Shown one piece after another: positions 63,250-64,000 of a stretch of 64,000 bases of DNA; the stretch's first letter is position 1; every line of letters begins with the position of its first letter. Origin of the DNA: Streptomyces sp. NBC_00461 (GTDB lineage Bacteria; Actinomycetota; Actinomycetes; Streptomycetales; Streptomycetaceae); NCBI RefSeq assembly GCF_036013935.1, contig NZ_CP107902.1:992001-1056000 (forward strand). Direction: 5' to 3'. A model generated the notes under the pieces. That model was not told where the DNA came from, did no database searches, and saw only the letters and a list, made by a program, of their open reading frames with translations. Position numbers and translations under genes: made by a program.

Positions 63250-64000
63250 TCAGGATCCGGCTTTTTTGCGAGCAGGGGCCTTACGGGCGGTCGTCGTGCT
63301 CCGCGCGGCCGTCGATCCGCGTGACGTCCTGCGAGGCCCCTGGCTCTGCTCGCTGTGGAGTACCTCGAACCCGCACATCAGGCGCGCAACGCCGAACTCG
63401 AAGTCCTCGTCGCTCGTCCCGGAGATCGGATGGCGGTCGATCAAGCCGTCCAGGACGGGAAAGTGGAACCAGTCCGTGATGCGACGCTGGCGGGCGGGGT
63501 CGGTCATCGGCGCGTTGGCCAGCCGAAGGATGCGCTCGTGGATGATCGAACCGCGGGTGTACACACCGATGGCGTTGCACACCATCATCGCGTTGTCGGG
63601 CGTGAAACCGTCCGCGACCAGCTTCGCCACCACGGACTCGAGCAGTTCCATGATGCGGCGGGTCGCCTCACGACTGTATGTGGAGGTGCGGATCAACAGC
63701 AGATCGGAGAGGACCGCATCCTCGCGGTGGATCTCGCGCTGCACGCGGAAGTGCGAGGACAGCATGTTCTGCCAGGTGTCATCCGCCCGGACCTCCGGCA
63801 TCAGCCGCAGGTACTTGTCGACGGCGATGTCCGTCATCGCATTGAGCAGCTCTTCCTTCTTCCGGAAGTACCAGTAGATGCTGGTGACGCCGACACCCAG
63901 ATGCTCGGCGAGGATCGGCATGCTCAGCTGGTCGAGCGAGGTGCCCCGCGCGACCTCGAAGGCACCCCCGAGGATCTCCTCGGCGTTGATCGAGTTACGC
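63250..64000 (-). CDS. TetR-family regulator with basic C-terminal tail, 5' end outside window
   Basis: The frame is open to the right edge; the residues before MPILAEHLGVGV read INAEEILGGAFEVARGTSLD, the first HTH helix, so the gene starts beyond 64000. HTH core HLGVGVTSIYWYFRKKEELL is complete. The last 30 residues (RTSRGSTAARSTTTARKAPA, then RKKAGS) are Ser/Thr/Lys/Arg-rich like histone-like or mycobacterial PAKK-type tails. Convergent with the P450. Confidence 0.88.
   Translation of the reverse strand, partial: RNSINAEEILGGAFEVARGTSLDQLSMPILAEHLGVGVTSIYWYFRKKEELLNAMTDIAVDKYLRLMPEVRADDTWQNMLSSHFRVQREIHREDAVLSDLLLIRTSTYSREATRRIMELLESVVAKLVADGFTPDNAMMVCNAIGVYTRGSIIHERILRLANAPMTDPARQRRITDWFHFPVLDGLIDRHPISGTSDEDFEFGVARLMCGFEVLHSEQSQGPRRTSRGSTAARSTTTARKAPARKKAGS

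Overview
The window reads as chromosomal DNA of a high-GC actinomycete, most likely Streptomyces or a close relative. The reasons are the very high G+C, the frequent GTG/TTG starts, the density of TetR/LysR/MFS/SDR genes, an actinobacterial-length argG with an ATGCATA-type ARG box, and a complete mycofactocin locus. No ribosomal genes, tRNAs or CRISPR arrays were seen. Genus is an inference from gene content.

Layout. 0-9.7 kb: 3' part of a peptide deformylase, a disulfide oxidoreductase, thioredoxin, then a minus-strand operon of LacI regulator, 4-hydroxybenzoate hydroxylase (pobA) and aromatic aldehyde dehydrogenase. Divergent from it are a TetR gene and a TetX-like FAD monooxygenase. A TetR/FMN-reductase divergent pair follows. 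9.8-19.7 kb: regulator/transporter pairs (LysR, ArsR-type, MarR, LysR; three MFS proteins), a 2H phosphoesterase and an aldo/keto reductase. 19.8-25.7 kb: a frameshifted chorismate mutase, then a CoA-ester catabolic block (MaoC/FAS1-like dehydratase divergent from PrpD, CaiB-type CoA-transferase, acyl-CoA dehydrogenase, GntR) ending in a remnant of etfA. 25.7-41 kb: SDR/XRE pair, TylF/CmcI-like methyltransferase, exported hydrolase, DJ-1/PfpI protein with divergent LysR, a large TerD-like protein, fructosamine-kinase-like protein, argG, a phosphoribosyltransferase/CBS pair, a MurJ-type flippase and a Nudix hydrolase.

41.1-53.9 kb is a decayed, recombined region. It holds truncated acyltransferase, MFS, DinB, WrbA-like, quinol monooxygenase and 4-hydroxy-2-oxovalerate aldolase remnants, pieces of Tn3, IS3, IS5 (two), ISL3 and IS1182 transposases, and a group II intron apparently broken into two opposed pieces joined by an 83-bp inverted repeat. 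A few intact genes survive among them: an aldo/keto reductase with TetR, two SDRs, a deazaflavin-type nitroreductase with TetR, and a LEH/SnoaL-like enzyme with TetR.

54.1-64 kb carries the mycofactocin locus (mftR, mftG on the opposite strand, then overlapping mftABCDEF), which makes a redox cofactor from the C-terminal Val-Tyr of MftA. A cytochrome P450 follows on the same strand, and a TetR gene runs off the right edge.

Two themes run through the window. Most divergent regulator/enzyme pairs show clear palindromic operator candidates. Short imperfect tandem repeats of 8-21 bp sit on or just after many stop codons, which I did not expect and report as a finding.
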